NCBI GenBank assembly: GCA_038200275.1
Contig: JBBPYC010000071.1
Span: forward strand, 1-30,575
Direction of reading: 5' to 3'
DNA: 30,575 nucleotides
DNA from: JBBPYC01 sp038200275
Lineage (GTDB): Bacteria; Pseudomonadota; Gammaproteobacteria; Burkholderiales; Burkholderiaceae_C
The notes under the pieces were generated by a model. It ran no database searches. It was not told the DNA's origin and was given only the letters and a program-made list of their open reading frames with translations. The position numbers and the translations under genes are program-made. Shown here in pieces: positions 1 through 7,066 of the stretch; the first letter of the stretch is position 1; each line of letters starts with the position of its first letter.

Positions 1-310
1 AAGGCCAGGGGTTGGCGCATGAGTACATGGCGCAACCGGGGGCCTCCGGCGGCCTGTCAGGGGCCTTGAATACCGATAGAGAAAACGTCAGAAAACCAAC
101 CTCAGAAAACCGCCTCACACACAGAAATTCGGACACTCCCCTCGTGGATCACATGGTATGGGCTTTTCGCAATCTGGCGCCCGCTCACGGCCGGCATTCC
201 CACCATCATTGCCAGCGAGCCCGCTGGTTCGCATGCGTACGCCGTTGGCATTTCTCTCGGCACCCTGCTTTGAAGGTCCGTAACGAACACCTGCGGTCCA
301 GCCGTTCAAT
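1..310. other. Stretch without a recognised gene
   Basis: Downstream flank of the SDR gene at the end of the thiamin-linked operon. Short open frames exist on both strands, but none has a recognisable motif, a ribosome binding site or family-like composition. I see two nearby copies of cagaaaacc (89-97 and 103-111). No terminator with a U-tract is evident after the SDR stop codon. Confidence 0.5.
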
Positions 311-1081
311 CTATCGCATCACCCTGCCACCATCCACGAACAGCACTTGGCCGGTGATGAAGGCGCTCTGGGCTGATGCCAAAAACACCACTGGGCCGGC
401 CACGTCCTCGGGCCGCGCCAGTCGACGCAGCGGCGTGACGGCGGCAATTGCCTCCCGGAACGCTGCACGCGTGGCCGCGCTGCCTTCGGTGGGGTGCACC
501 AGGCCCGGTGCAACGCAGTTCACGCGCACGCCTTGGGGCCCCAGTTCGGCCGCCAACTGACGGCTGAAACCCACCAGCGCTGACTTGGCTGTCGCGTAGT
601 CGGGATAGGGCACCACGGGGTCCTCGATTAGGTCGCTGACGATGTTGACGATGGCTCCCTGCGCATCGCGTCGCAGGTGCGGCAGTGCTGCGCGGCACAG
701 GTGGAAAGCAGCACCCACCGCGCCTTCGAACTGACGCTGGAAGTCCAGCCAAGCCAGCCCGTCGACGGGCCGGCGCTGCTCAGGATCAAAGGCGTAGGGC
801 GCGAAGGCGTTGTTGACCAGCACGTCCAGGCGGCCGAATTCATCCACCACCCGTTGCACCAATCCCTCGGCTGCGGCTGGTGCCGTTACGTCGGCAGCCA
901 GCGCCACCGCGTCGCCGCCCGATGCGTGGCAGGCTTGCACCACCGCTTCCGCCGCAGCATGGCGGTTCAGGTAGTTCACGGCCACCGCCGCGCCGCAAGC
1001 CGCAAAAGCCTGCGCGACTGCTGCGCCGATGCCGCGCGAGGCACCTGTTACCAACACCACCTTGCCCTGGAATTCCAGCAT
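311..1081 (-). CDS. SDR family NAD(P)-dependent oxidoreductase
   Basis: A 256-residue classical short-chain dehydrogenase/reductase. Visible motifs are the cofactor-binding TGASRGIG (residues 12-19), NNA (90-92), catalytic Ser149 and the Tyr162-x3-Lys166 pair (YATAK), plus the C-terminal ITGQVLFVDGG signature of FabG-like enzymes. The length is normal. It is the last gene of the riboswitch operon and starts 18 nt after the stop of the ABC binding protein, so it is almost certainly cotranscribed with the LuxC-like and LuxE-like genes. SDRs interconvert carbonyls and alcohols. Here I infer reduction of the aldehyde made by the LuxC-like enzyme to an alcohol; the sequence does not reveal the substrate. 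Family assignment is very secure, role is not. Confidence 0.93.
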   Translation of the reverse strand: MLEFQGKVVLVTGASRGIGAAVAQAFAACGAAVAVNYLNRHAAAEAVVQACHASGGDAVALAADVTAPAAAEGLVQRVVDEFGRLDVLVNNAFAPYAFDPEQRRPVDGLAWLDFQRQFEGAVGAAFHLCRAALPHLRRDAQGAIVNIVSDLIEDPVVPYPDYATAKSALVGFSRQLAAELGPQGVRVNCVAPGLVHPTEGSAATRAAFREAIAAVTPLRRLARPEDVAGPVVFLASAQSAFITGQVLFVDGGRVMR

Positions 1082-1099
1082 GCTGTGCTCTTGCGCCGC

Positions 1100-2095
1100 T
1101 CAGGGGCTAGGCAGCAGGTCAGCGGCCACCACCTGGGTCATGTCCAGCTGATGCTGCACCAGTCCCAGTTCGCGGTAAACATCAACAGCCTTCTGCAGCG
1201 ACGCACCGTCCAGCGCACCCAGGCCCTTGTCGCGCGTCAGGGCAGACACGCTGGACGCATTGCGCAGCTTGATCAGTTCGAGATTGAGCTGCGGGTCGCT
1301 ACCGTCAATGGCGCGTTTCACCGCCAGCTGCGCGGCCTCGGTCGGCTCGGCGATCATCCAGGCGGCGGCGTCGCGGTAAGCCCGCAGGAAACGGCGTAGC
1401 ACGTCTTTGCGGCGCTGGTAGGTGTCTTCGCGCACGACGAAGAGGTCACTGGAGACGTTGAGGAACTGTCCGACCTCCATCACGTCAACCTCGCCGAGGC
1501 CGCGTCGGCGGCCGATGGCCAGGCCGGTGTCGGTGGCCGCCGTGGCGTCCACCTGGCCTTGCAGCAGCGGTGCGAAGTTCAGCAATCCGGTCACGACGAC
1601 GGTTACGTCGGCCTCGGTCAACCCGGCCTGGTGCAGCAACACCTGCAGCGCCTGGCGCGTGCCGCTGGCCAGGCTATAGACGCCGATCTTCTTGCCTTTC
1701 AGATCCGAGGGCTTGCGGATGCCGCTTGTGTGCAGCGACACCACGTTGAACACGTTCTGTGGATAGATGTCGTAGATCGCGCGCAGCTGCGCGCCCTTGT
1801 CCAACGCGGCGAACAGCGAGCCGGGGTCGGTGAAGGCCACGTCGGCCTGACCGGACAGCAGATTGCGCAAGGCATCGCCACCGCCCGAACCGGGCAGATA
1901 GGCCAGCTTCAGACCCTGGGCGCGGTAGAAGCCCTTGTCCTCATCGATCAGCAAAGGAGTGATTTCGGTGATGGGTTTGCTCCACCCGGCGACGGTGAAC
2001 GGGTCTGGCGCGGCAGCTGCCTGCGGCCAGGCCAGAGACGGCAGCGCTGCGCAGGCAACGGCAAGCAAGTGGCGGCGCTTCGGATGTAGGGTCAT
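1100..2095 (-). CDS. ABC transporter substrate-binding protein, NMT1/THI5-like (ThiY type)
   Basis: A 331-residue periplasmic binding protein. It has an N-terminal basic stretch with a hydrophobic signal segment (residues about 6-28). The mature part looks like the SsuA/THI5/NMT1 family: an early region on a substrate-seeking domain (ITEITPLLIDEDKGFY), then SGQADVAFTDPGSL, LKGKKIGVYS and LLQGQVDATAATD. THI5/ThiY relatives bind aminopyrimidine precursors of thiamin, while other members bind sulfonates or nitrate, so sequence alone is not decisive. The TPP riboswitch at the head of the operon and the thiD remnant argue for a thiamin-precursor ligand. The start codon ATG at 2095 lies 54 nt after the permease stop, with no good ribosome binding site and a G-rich (plus strand) tract in the gap. 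Confidence 0.88.
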   Translation of the reverse strand: MTLHPKRRHLLAVACAALPSLAWPQAAAAPDPFTVAGWSKPITEITPLLIDEDKGFYRAQGLKLAYLPGSGGGDALRNLLSGQADVAFTDPGSLFAALDKGAQLRAIYDIYPQNVFNVVSLHTSGIRKPSDLKGKKIGVYSLASGTRQALQVLLHQAGLTEADVTVVVTGLLNFAPLLQGQVDATAATDTGLAIGRRRGLGEVDVMEVGQFLNVSSDLFVVREDTYQRRKDVLRRFLRAYRDAAAWMIAEPTEAAQLAVKRAIDGSDPQLNLELIKLRNASSVSALTRDKGLGALDGASLQKAVDVYRELGLVQHQLDMTQVVAADLLPSP

Positions 2096-2106
2096 GGTGG
2101 GATAGT

Positions 2107-2135
2107 GGGCCTGGGTTGGGGTGGGTTGGGGTGGG
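2107..2135 (+). repeat. G-run cluster, potential G-quadruplex
   Basis: Six runs of three or four G within 29 nt (2107-2109, 2113-2115, 2118-2121, 2123-2125, 2128-2131, 2133-2135), including a direct repeat of ggttggggtg. It occupies the gap between the permease and binding-protein genes. The genes run on the minus strand, so the G-rich strand is the template and the mRNA is C-rich here. Quadruplex formation is inference only. Confidence 0.45.
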
Positions 2136-2149
2136 CACCGTGATGGCGG

Positions 2150-2905
2150 TCAGCCTGGTGTGTAGGTTCGCAGCAGACGTCGCTCGAGGCTGAGCGCAAG
2201 CTGGTACAGCAGCAGTCCAAGCAGCGAGACCAGAACCAGCACCGCGAACATCAACGGCGTGTCCATGCTGCCTTGCGCGGCGATGACGAGCGCGCCTAGC
2301 CCTCGGCTCGCGCCGATGAACTCGCCGACCACGACACCCACCAGCGCCAGCACCACCGCGACACGCAAGCCTGCCAGCATCGCCGGCAGGCCGCTGGGCA
2401 GCTTCAGTCGCAGCAGCGTCTGCCAGCGGGTCGCGCCGAGCATGCGGAACAGCTCCAACTGCGCTGGCGGCACCTGGGCCAAGCCGGTCAGCGTGGTCTC
2501 GAGCAAGGGGAAAAAGCAGATCAGCGCGGTGATCACGACGGTGGGCGCCAGGCCGAAGCCGAACCAGACGATGAACAGCGGCATCAACGCCAACTTGGGC
2601 ACCACCTGGCTGACCACCACATAGGGCATCAGCTGCCGGCGCAGCGCAGGCACCTCGCTCAACAGCACACCAGCGCTGAAGCCGACAGCGCAGCCGGCAA
2701 CCAACCCGAGCAGCAGCTCGATAACGGTGGCGCCCAAGTGCGGCCACAGGTAGCCGCTGGCCAGCCCTCGCCACAGCGCCAGGGCCACCTGGCTGGGCGG
2801 CGGCAGTACCAGCGCGGACAGGCCGAGCCCCCGCGCTGCGATTTCCCACGCGCCGATCAACAAGGCAAAAAACAGCAAGGCAGTGGTGCGTTCGCGGCGG
2901 TTCAT
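2150..2905 (-). CDS. ABC transporter permease (ThiX/SsuC type)
   Basis: A 251-residue inner-membrane permease of the BPD_transp_1 family. Hydrophobic segments are spread over the protein, and the cytoplasmic EAA loop that contacts the ATPase is visible as FRMLGATRWQTLLRLKLPSG followed by LPAMLAGLR. The start ATG at 2905 overlaps the stop of the ATPase gene in an ATGA arrangement, which indicates translational coupling. An open frame extends further upstream, but that part is arginine-rich and is the shadow of the ATPase gene. With the ATPase and the NMT1-like binding protein it makes a complete importer of the taurine/nitrate/pyrimidine class. Placement under a TPP riboswitch suggests a thiamin precursor as cargo (inference). 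Confidence 0.92.
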   Translation of the reverse strand: MNRRERTTALLFFALLIGAWEIAARGLGLSALVLPPPSQVALALWRGLASGYLWPHLGATVIELLLGLVAGCAVGFSAGVLLSEVPALRRQLMPYVVVSQVVPKLALMPLFIVWFGFGLAPTVVITALICFFPLLETTLTGLAQVPPAQLELFRMLGATRWQTLLRLKLPSGLPAMLAGLRVAVVLALVGVVVGEFIGASRGLGALVIAAQGSMDTPLMFAVLVLVSLLGLLLYQLALSLERRLLRTYTPG

Positions 2906-3636
2906 GCCAGGGATTCTGTCAGTCCCAGCGCCGCGCGCAGCGCCGCGCAGCAAGTGCCGAATGCCGGCGTGTCGCGCGCCGCGCCCGGTGGCACGGTCAG
3001 GCTTTGCACCAGACGCCCAGCGCCCAGCACCGACGCCCGATCGCCAAGGAACACCGCCTCGACGATGTCGTGCGTGACGAACAGCGCCGTGCTGGCTTGC
3101 GCGCGGCACAGGCGCAGCAAGTCGCCCTGCAGGTCTTCGCGGGTGATGGCGTCCAGTGCCGCGAAAGGCTCATCCAGCAGCAACAGCGGCGGCTGCATCA
3201 GCAGCGCACGAGCGAGTGCGACCCGGCTTTGCTGGCCACCGGAGAGCTGGCGCGGATGGCGTTGGCTGTAGCTCGCCAGCCCGAGTTGGGCCAGCAGCGC
3301 GTCGGCGGCCTGCACGTCGGCGCCGCTGGGTGGGCGCTGCAGCGTCACCGGCAGCAAGACGTTGTTGCGTACGCTCAGCCAGTCCAGCAGCGTGGGCTGC
3401 TGGAACACGAAGCCTACGGCGCGGCGGTCGGTCAGCGGTGCACCACGCACCGTCACCGTGCCTGCAGTCGGCTGCAGCAACCCGGCAGCCAGCTTCAGCA
3501 GCGTGGTCTTGCCACAGCCGCTGCGGCCGACCAAGCAGTGGATCTCGCCAGCGGCCAGTTCGAGGTTCAGGTCGTCCACCACTGGGGCGTGGCCGGGGTA
3601 GCCGAAGCTCACGCCGCGCAACGCGAGGAAGCTCAA
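2902..3636 (-). CDS. ABC transporter ATP-binding protein (ThiZ/SsuB type), TTG start
   Basis: A 244-residue ABC ATPase with Walker A GRSGCGKT (residues 37-44), signature LSGGQQSRVALARAL, Walker B LLLLDEP and the switch histidine in VTHD, as in the taurine/nitrate/sulfonate importer subfamily. No ATG fits: upstream ATGs would add an arginine-rich stretch read from the LuxC-like gene. I chose TTG at 3636, which lies in a TTGA overlap with the LuxC-like stop and has GGAG eight bases upstream. The protein then begins with the LSFLALRGVSFGY strand typical of this family. It powers the permease encoded next to it. Confidence 0.9.
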   Translation of the reverse strand: MSFLALRGVSFGYPGHAPVVDDLNLELAAGEIHCLVGRSGCGKTTLLKLAAGLLQPTAGTVTVRGAPLTDRRAVGFVFQQPTLLDWLSVRNNVLLPVTLQRPPSGADVQAADALLAQLGLASYSQRHPRQLSGGQQSRVALARALLMQPPLLLLDEPFAALDAITREDLQGDLLRLCRAQASTALFVTHDIVEAVFLGDRASVLGAGRLVQSLTVPPGAARDTPAFGTCCAALRAALGLTESLA

Positions 3637-5117
3637 TTGCCGATCTCCTGCGCGTAAGGCGCAAACGCATCGGCGGCGCGCTCGGCAGCCTGCTCGATCT
3701 CGACCATTCGCACCAGGTCGACCAGGTTGAAGCGGCCGTCGTGGTGCCAACCGGCTTCGGGCTGCGTCATGCCGCCCAGTGGCGCGATGCGGGTGACGCC
3801 GACACGACCCAGGGCTTCGCCCAAGCGGTACAGTTCGGCCGGCGTCGTCGCCAGACCCACGGTCTGCAGAAAAGCCGCGTGGGGCGCCAACAGCGGCAGC
3901 ACGTCATCGAGAGTATCGACCGCACTGACCTGCACGCAGCGCTGTCCGGCCGTGGGCACCAATGGTTGCGGTTGCTCGCTGTAGGCCAGCGCCCAGGGAG
4001 CAGCTTCGTCACCCAGCAGTTCGTTGCCGGCGCCGGCGTCGTTCGTGACGGCGATCGCGCGCCATTCGGCTGCACGGCGCCAGGCCGCGACGGCCTCGGC
4101 TTCGTCCAGAGCCAGCACGCGACGCGGGTGGCGTTGGCCCAGGTTGGCCAGTTCGGCGGCCAAGTGCTGCGCGAAGTCGCGCGGCGAAAGCGCAGCACCC
4201 CGCTCGACGTAGACCGCGTGAGACGAATAGCAGCCTTGCTGCTCCCAGCGCGCGATGTCCAGCGCCGCACGCCGAGCGGCGCTGGGTCCGCGCTGGCGGT
4301 CCAGTGCAGCCCGCCCCACCAGCGTTAAGCCCAGCTTGTGCCCGTAGCCGATGAAGCGCGTGGATGCAGGCACCTGGTCGCGCACCTCGCGCAAGGCGGC
4401 ATTGCCTCCGTAGGCCAGCACGATGTCGGATGCACAGTACAGCGTGGCCGCGGGCCCGGGTTGCCCGCCCTTCCACCACACCACCGCCAGGCAGTCGGCC
4501 AGCGGCGGATGCACCTCGCAGAGCAGCCGCGCAAACAGGGTCGCGAAGACCGGCTCGGCGCTGGGCAACTTGCCGATGTTGCCGGCCTTGACGAGCAGCC
4601 CGCACGCCAGACTCCATAGTGGCAGACCCGGCACGTTGCCAGCCCAGACGTGGGTCAGCAGCTGCGGCCCGAAAGCGCGGACTGCACCGCCCTTCAATGC
4701 CGGTTGGAACCCATCAAGCACTTTCGGGTTGGCGAAATCTTGCGCGACGAAGCGCTGCAGCTGCGGCGCCCGGAAGGTCTGCAGGTAGGTAGTCAAGCCC
4801 AGACGCACCATCTCGGCATCGAAGCCGGTCACGGTGGGCAGCAGTTCATCGACCTCGCGCCGCACCGGGTCGTTCGCGTCCAGCAGGCGCGCGACGGCAC
4901 GATCGATCACGCCAATGATGGCGTCTAACGGCATCGGCTGCAGCCGAGCCTGCGCCGCGCGCCGCACCTGCGCAGCCAAGTCCTGCATCTGCACGTCGCT
5001 CAGCAGCGGCACCTCGACGTCGAGAAGACTGCCATGCGCGGCGTAATGCAGGGTCTGCCAGTGCACTTGGCCGGGGTCCAGCCCCGGTAGATGCCCCGCG
5101 CGCCAGGCCGAACTCAT
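3633..5117 (-). CDS. LuxC-like acyl thioester reductase
   Basis: A 494-residue member of the LuxC acyl-CoA/acyl-protein reductase family (normal length about 480-490), related to aldehyde dehydrogenases. Visible landmarks are GNVPG (160-164), KAGN (177-180) and the active-site cysteine Cys295 in EQQGCYSSHAVYVERG. LuxC enzymes take an acyl group from the LuxE thioester onto this cysteine and reduce it with NADPH to an aldehyde. The start ATG at 5117 overlaps the LuxE-like stop (ATGA), so the two are translationally coupled. No luxA, luxB or luxD gene lies nearby, which argues against bioluminescence. Under a TPP riboswitch, the natural acyl group is more likely a thiamin-precursor carboxylate than a fatty acid (inference). 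Confidence 0.9.
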   Translation of the reverse strand: MSSAWRAGHLPGLDPGQVHWQTLHYAAHGSLLDVEVPLLSDVQMQDLAAQVRRAAQARLQPMPLDAIIGVIDRAVARLLDANDPVRREVDELLPTVTGFDAEMVRLGLTTYLQTFRAPQLQRFVAQDFANPKVLDGFQPALKGGAVRAFGPQLLTHVWAGNVPGLPLWSLACGLLVKAGNIGKLPSAEPVFATLFARLLCEVHPPLADCLAVVWWKGGQPGPAATLYCASDIVLAYGGNAALREVRDQVPASTRFIGYGHKLGLTLVGRAALDRQRGPSAARRAALDIARWEQQGCYSSHAVYVERGAALSPRDFAQHLAAELANLGQRHPRRVLALDEAEAVAAWRRAAEWRAIAVTNDAGAGNELLGDEAAPWALAYSEQPQPLVPTAGQRCVQVSAVDTLDDVLPLLAPHAAFLQTVGLATTPAELYRLGEALGRVGVTRIAPLGGMTQPEAGWHHDGRFNLVDLVRMVEIEQAAERAADAFAPYAQEIGN

Positions 5118-6187
5118 GGCCGTGTTGCCGCCAGGAATGCCTGCACCGCCAGCGAACAGCCTTTGGCCTCGGCGCCTTCGGCGCGACCCAGCAGCAGGAA
5201 GCCATCGTCGACCGCGACCCCGACATCTTCGGTCAGGATCGCGATCGCCGAGTTGAAGTTGGCCAGGTCGCAGTGCGCCAGGATGCCGCGTTCTCCGCGT
5301 GGCAGCTCCTGGCCAGCCAGGGGGTCTAGCACGCGGGTGCGCACCCAATGCGGCGCGTGTTTGACCGACGGCACTGTCTCGTTGCCCGTGTCGTAGAACT
5401 GCGAGCTCAATTCGGTCATGCCATACATGTTGATGCAGCGGCTGCGCGGCACGCCCAGGGTCTCTGCCAGCCTGTCGTAGAAGACATCCAGCGGGAGTTC
5501 TCGAGCGTGGCTCTTGTAGCCGCCGGTGTCGAGGATGCGGCTGCCTTCGGGCAGTACGTAGCGCACGCCCTGCTCGTGCAGGGCGTCCAGCAAGTGAACA
5601 AAACTGAAGCTCGCGCCCATCAGGGCGACCGGCTGCGCCTGGGCCACGGTCCGGTCCAGCGCGGCGCGCAGGCCACCGACATCCAGCCCCTGCGGGCCTA
5701 TGTAGGAACGGCTGTCCGACGTGCCGTAGCAGCGCGCGGCCAGGGACAGGTAGCGCGCCAGCGACGAGTTTGGTAGTTGATCTTCGCCGGGGAACAGCAG
5801 CAGCATCGGCAGCCGGTCGCTGCCCTGCATGAAGCGCTGTTCAAAGTGCTGCCGCATCGAACGGTCCCAGACGGCGATAGTCGGGTGGTGGTTGCGGCCT
5901 TTGACTTCGCCGCGACTGGTGCCGCTGGTTATGAACACGCGCTCGCAGTCTTCCGGTGGCACGCAGCTGAGCGTGGCGTCCTTGAAAGCACTGATGGGCA
6001 CCGGCGGCACCTGGCGCCAGCCCGTCACGCGGCGCGGCGTCGCGCCCCGCCGCTGACAGAAACGGCGGTAGGGCTCGTTGCACAGGTATTGCAGTTCGAA
6101 CAAAGCCGCAGCCAGGGCGTCGAATTCCGCGTCGGTGCAACCGTCCTGGGCCAGGAATGCCAGCAGGCGGTCGACCAGAGGCTGCAT
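5114..6187 (-). CDS. LuxE-like acyl-protein synthetase
   Basis: A 357-residue LuxE-family adenylate-forming enzyme (family about 360-380). It has an AMP-binding loop FITSGTSRGEVKGRNHH (85-101), a later MYGMTELSSQFYD motif typical of acid:AMP ligases, and a C-terminal cysteine 14 residues from the end (Cys344 in KGCSL). That position matches the acyl-accepting cysteine near the C-terminus of bacterial LuxE. The reaction is acid + ATP to acyl-AMP and then a thioester on the enzyme, passed to LuxC. I chose ATG at 6187, which gives the normal family length. The open frame continues in frame back to 6475 through the 3' part of the thiD remnant, so a longer ThiD-LuxE read-through product cannot be excluded. 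No clear ribosome binding site precedes 6187. Confidence 0.88.
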   Translation of the reverse strand: MQPLVDRLLAFLAQDGCTDAEFDALAAALFELQYLCNEPYRRFCQRRGATPRRVTGWRQVPPVPISAFKDATLSCVPPEDCERVFITSGTSRGEVKGRNHHPTIAVWDRSMRQHFEQRFMQGSDRLPMLLLFPGEDQLPNSSLARYLSLAARCYGTSDSRSYIGPQGLDVGGLRAALDRTVAQAQPVALMGASFSFVHLLDALHEQGVRYVLPEGSRILDTGGYKSHARELPLDVFYDRLAETLGVPRSRCINMYGMTELSSQFYDTGNETVPSVKHAPHWVRTRVLDPLAGQELPRGERGILAHCDLANFNSAIAILTEDVGVAVDDGFLLLGRAEGAEAKGCSLAVQAFLAATRP

Positions 6188-6301
6188 CGCCGATGGCAGG
6201 CGCTGGTTCAAGGTGCAGTACTCCAGCGGCGCTGCATCGCAGCGGCTGCAGCCGTATGGGCTGCAGCGCAACGCCGCGGTTCCATGGGCCATCGCCCGCG
6301 T

Positions 6302-6729
6302 CGGTGCATACGCTGACACTTGCTGCCAGTGCCTTGCGCACGAAGCCGCGGACCTGCTGAGTTGTATGTGTAGCAACTCGTCACCCAGCGCGAGGCAAGC
6401 TGCAATGGCGCTGGATAGGGTGCCTCCTGTGCCATACGTGTTCGGCTTGTTAATTCGCCGGGCACGCACATGCACCGTGGCAGCAAGCCCGGCTGCAACA
6501 GCAGGTCAGCAACTGTGCCGCCTGCCAGAGGGTCTCCCATGAGCAGCACGGCGCGCGCACCCATTTCCAGCAACTGCTGGGCCGCGTCGGCCAAATCGGC
6601 CGTGGTGTTCAACGGAGCGGCTTGCAAGCCTGCGCCGCCCGAATCGGAACCGGCAATCGAAAGCAGCCGCGAACCGTGCGCACAGGGCGCCGGCCCGGCA
6701 GAAACGAGTGCGGTGGTTGGGTTGTTCAT
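6302..6729 (-). pseudogene. thiD: thiD remnant (HMP/HMP-P kinase), deleted and frameshifted
   Basis: Recognisable pieces of ThiD in order. The N-terminus has LLSIAGSDSGGAGLQA from an ATG at 6729 with GGAGG five bases upstream. The text then jumps to the late segment LADAAQQLLEMGARAVLL, missing the roughly 110-120 residues in between. Near 6475 the frame changes and the C-terminal piece NTYGTGGTLSSAIAACLALG follows. The family motif there is HGTGCTLSSA; the cysteine of the anion-hole loop is Gly here, which would need one base change. The frame then runs on into the LuxE-like gene. It therefore cannot encode a working kinase. Its intact start, good ribosome site and riboswitch leader show that thiD was once the first gene of this operon. 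Confidence 0.85.
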
Positions 6730-6802
6730 CCGTCCTCCAAGCATGCATGACAAGCAATGCTCCGAAGGACGCTCCGCTGTGTTCAAAGTGCCCAACAGCG
6801 CG

Positions 6803-6883
6803 TGCTCTTCTTACGCCGGCATGAACCGGATCAAGTTCGCGGGTATGGATCTCAGCACGCTGACGCGTACACCCCGGAGCGAC
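6803..6883 (-). promoter_or_regulatory. TPP riboswitch (THI element)
   Basis: On the minus strand the conserved blocks occur in the right order and spacing: GGGGTG (about 6871-6876), CTGAGA (6850-6855), ATACCC (6841-6846), GAACTTGATCCGG and then ATGCCGGCG (about 6814-6838). These match the pyrophosphate- and pyrimidine-sensing arms of the THI element, whose consensus is GAACCTGATCTGG plus ATGCCAGCG. A short outer helix may form from GCTC at the 5' side and GAGC at the 3' side. It lies 74 nt upstream of the thiD-remnant start. TPP binding is expected to turn off the whole operon by hiding the ribosome site or by termination. I did not identify a clear U-tract terminator. Confidence 0.93.
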
Positions 6884-7066
6884 TGCATTGTCGCGCTTTT
6901 CCCGATGCTCACTTCATCGCGGCCTTGAACGACAGCTTTGACGCTGCAAATCCTTCGACTCGGAGCTCTAGTTAGAGCATGGCAAGAAACGAGATGGCCT
7001 TGTCTGCGAGATCAGAGCAAGATCGCCGCTGACAGCAACAGTTGCCGATGCGAGCGGGAGGCTTCA

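Noticed and set aside
12..560. 182-residue open frame on the plus strand at the window start
   Set aside because: Overlaps the SDR gene in antisense, arginine/serine-rich, no motif; a GC-rich shadow frame.
2906..3109. Longer N-terminus for the ABC permease
   Set aside because: The extra part is arginine-rich and is the ATPase gene read in another frame; ATG 2905 sits in a clean ATGA overlap.
5118..5348. Longer N-terminus for the LuxC-like protein
   Set aside because: The extension is low-complexity G/R text from the LuxE gene in another frame; ATG 5117 gives the family length.
3633..6187. Bioluminescence (lux) operon
   Set aside because: No luxA, luxB or luxD; regulation by a TPP riboswitch and the NMT1/THI5 importer point elsewhere.
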